Assembly (NCBI GenBank): GCA_019429405.1
Contig: JAHYIZ010000001.1
Location: 294,035 to 358,034 of the forward strand
Direction of reading: 5' to 3'
Length of the DNA stretch: 64,000 bases
DNA from: Paracoccaceae bacterium
Lineage (GTDB): Bacteria > Pseudomonadota > Alphaproteobacteria > Rhodobacterales > Rhodobacteraceae
Part shown: positions 63,331 through 64,000 of the stretch, piece after piece
How the letters are laid out: every line of letters begins with the position of its first letter
How positions within the stretch are numbered: the first letter of the stretch is position 1
Notes under the pieces: generated by a model
Told to the model about the DNA's origin: nothing
The model's database searches: none
The model's input: the letters and a program-made list of their open reading frames with translations, nothing else
Translations under genes and position numbers: made by a program

Positions 63331-64000
63331 TGTATCTTGGGCTGGATCTGGGCACTTCGGGCCTAAAGGGCTTGCTGATCGACGATACGCAGCGCGTGAT
63401 TGCCGAGGCTTCAGCGCCTCTCGCGGTAACGCGCCCATTTGAGGGCTGGTCTGAACAGGCCCCCGCCGATTGGATCGGCGCAGCCGAGACGGTTCTGGGC
63501 GCGCTTGCCGTGCACGGCTTGGGTGCTGTTCGTGGCATCGGGCTTTCGGGGCAAATGCACGGCGCCACCTTGCTTTCGGCATCGGATGATGTGCTCAGGC
63601 CCTGCATTCTCTGGAACGACACCCGCGCCCACGTCGAAGCGGCCGAGCTGGATGCTGACCCGCGATTTCGGGCGATCAGCGGCAATATCGTGTTTCCCGG
63701 CTTTACCGCACCCAAGCTTGTCTGGGTTGCGCGGCATGAACCGGCGGTGTTTGCCCGCGTGGCCAAGGTGCTGCTGCCCAAAGATTACCTGCGGCTGTGG
63801 CTGACCGGCGAGCATGTGGCCGAGATGTCAGACGCGGCGGGCACAAGCTGGCTCGATTGCGCGCGGCGCGACTGGTCGGATGATCTGCTGGCGGCTTGCG
63901 GTTTGACCCGCGCACAGATGCCACGTCTGGTCGAGGGGTCCGAGGTTTCCGGCGTGCTGCGGCCCGAGCTGGCATCGCGCTTTGGCTTGCCGCCCGGCGT
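63330..64000 (+). CDS. xylB: Xylulokinase (partial, N-terminal)
   Basis: The frame opens at ATG 63330 and runs off the window with 223 codons and no stop. It begins [19 protein letters not shown] with the phosphate-binding DLGTSG (6-11) of the FGGY kinase family. SGQMHG (73-78) and LRPCILWNDTRAHVE are typical of XylB. It phosphorylates D-xylulose, following xylose isomerase. No xylA is in the window; it may lie downstream. Confidence 0.95.
   Translation, partial: MYLGLDLGTSGLKGLLIDDTQRVIAEASAPLAVTRPFEGWSEQAPADWIGAAETVLGALAVHGLGAVRGIGLSGQMHGATLLSASDDVLRPCILWNDTRAHVEAAELDADPRFRAISGNIVFPGFTAPKLVWVARHEPAVFARVAKVLLPKDYLRLWLTGEHVAEMSDAAGTSWLDCARRDWSDDLLAACGLTRAQMPRLVEGSEVSGVLRPELASRFGLPPG

Overview
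The window is high-GC DNA from an alphaproteobacterium, most probably a member of the Rhodobacterales. The evidence is the recF-gyrB start, the RegB/SenC/RegA/HvrA/AhcY locus known from Rhodobacter capsulatus, an alphaproteobacterial-type tRNA promoter, AddAB in place of RecBCD, and DUF2125, DUF2853 and TTT-transporter genes typical of the group. Almost every base is coding. Genes are tightly packed with many ATGA or TAATG stop/start overlaps. I see no insertion sequence, prophage, CRISPR array or rRNA operon. The recF-gyrB start suggests the window may begin near the chromosomal origin (inference).

Layout. 1-3.0 kb: recF end, a VOC protein and gyrB. 3.2-10.0 kb, leftward: dapF-mtaB, a PaiB-like protein, then the histone-deacetylase-like gene, xseB, ispA and dxs (isoprenoid precursors). 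10.1 kb: tRNA-Lys(UUU). 10.3-18.1 kb: a ClpP-like lipoprotein, an alpha/beta hydrolase, an inositol-phosphatase-like protein, pmbA/tldE, DUF2125, a crotonase without its usual glutamates, DUF2853, and a secreted protein with two cysteine repeats. 18.2-23.8 kb: ahcY, an HD hydrolase, a LysR remnant, hvrA, regA, senC and regB, the redox-control locus. 23.9-33.3 kb: a PAS protein, an unknown gene, tsaE, addB, addA and trxA. 33.4-40.8 kb: a glycosyltransferase-like gene, hslV, a 73-codon low-GC ORF, hslU, an MFS transporter, Smr, Tim44-like, fxsA, secB and idi.

40.8-48.5 kb is a solute-uptake module. A DUF4387 protein, an AtuA protein and the TctABC transporter run leftward. A response regulator, sensor kinase and orphan periplasmic binding protein run rightward from a shared control region. 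48.6-54.7 kb: tamA and tamB (outer-membrane assembly) and a YihY-family membrane protein. 54.8-64.0 kb: an aldo/keto reductase and di-heme cytochrome c peroxidase, a leftward ROK regulator plus FG-GAP/ASPIC protein, and xylF-xylH-xylG-xylB for D-xylose uptake and phosphorylation, cut by the window end.

The main points for follow-up are the ORF coupled between hslV and hslU, the eight-cysteine duplicated repeat at 16.9-18.1 kb, the probable hvrB remnant beside ahcY/hvrA, the TctABC/AtuA/two-component/orphan-binding-protein module, the crotonase lacking both usual glutamates, and the xylose operon beside secreted haem and beta-propeller proteins.
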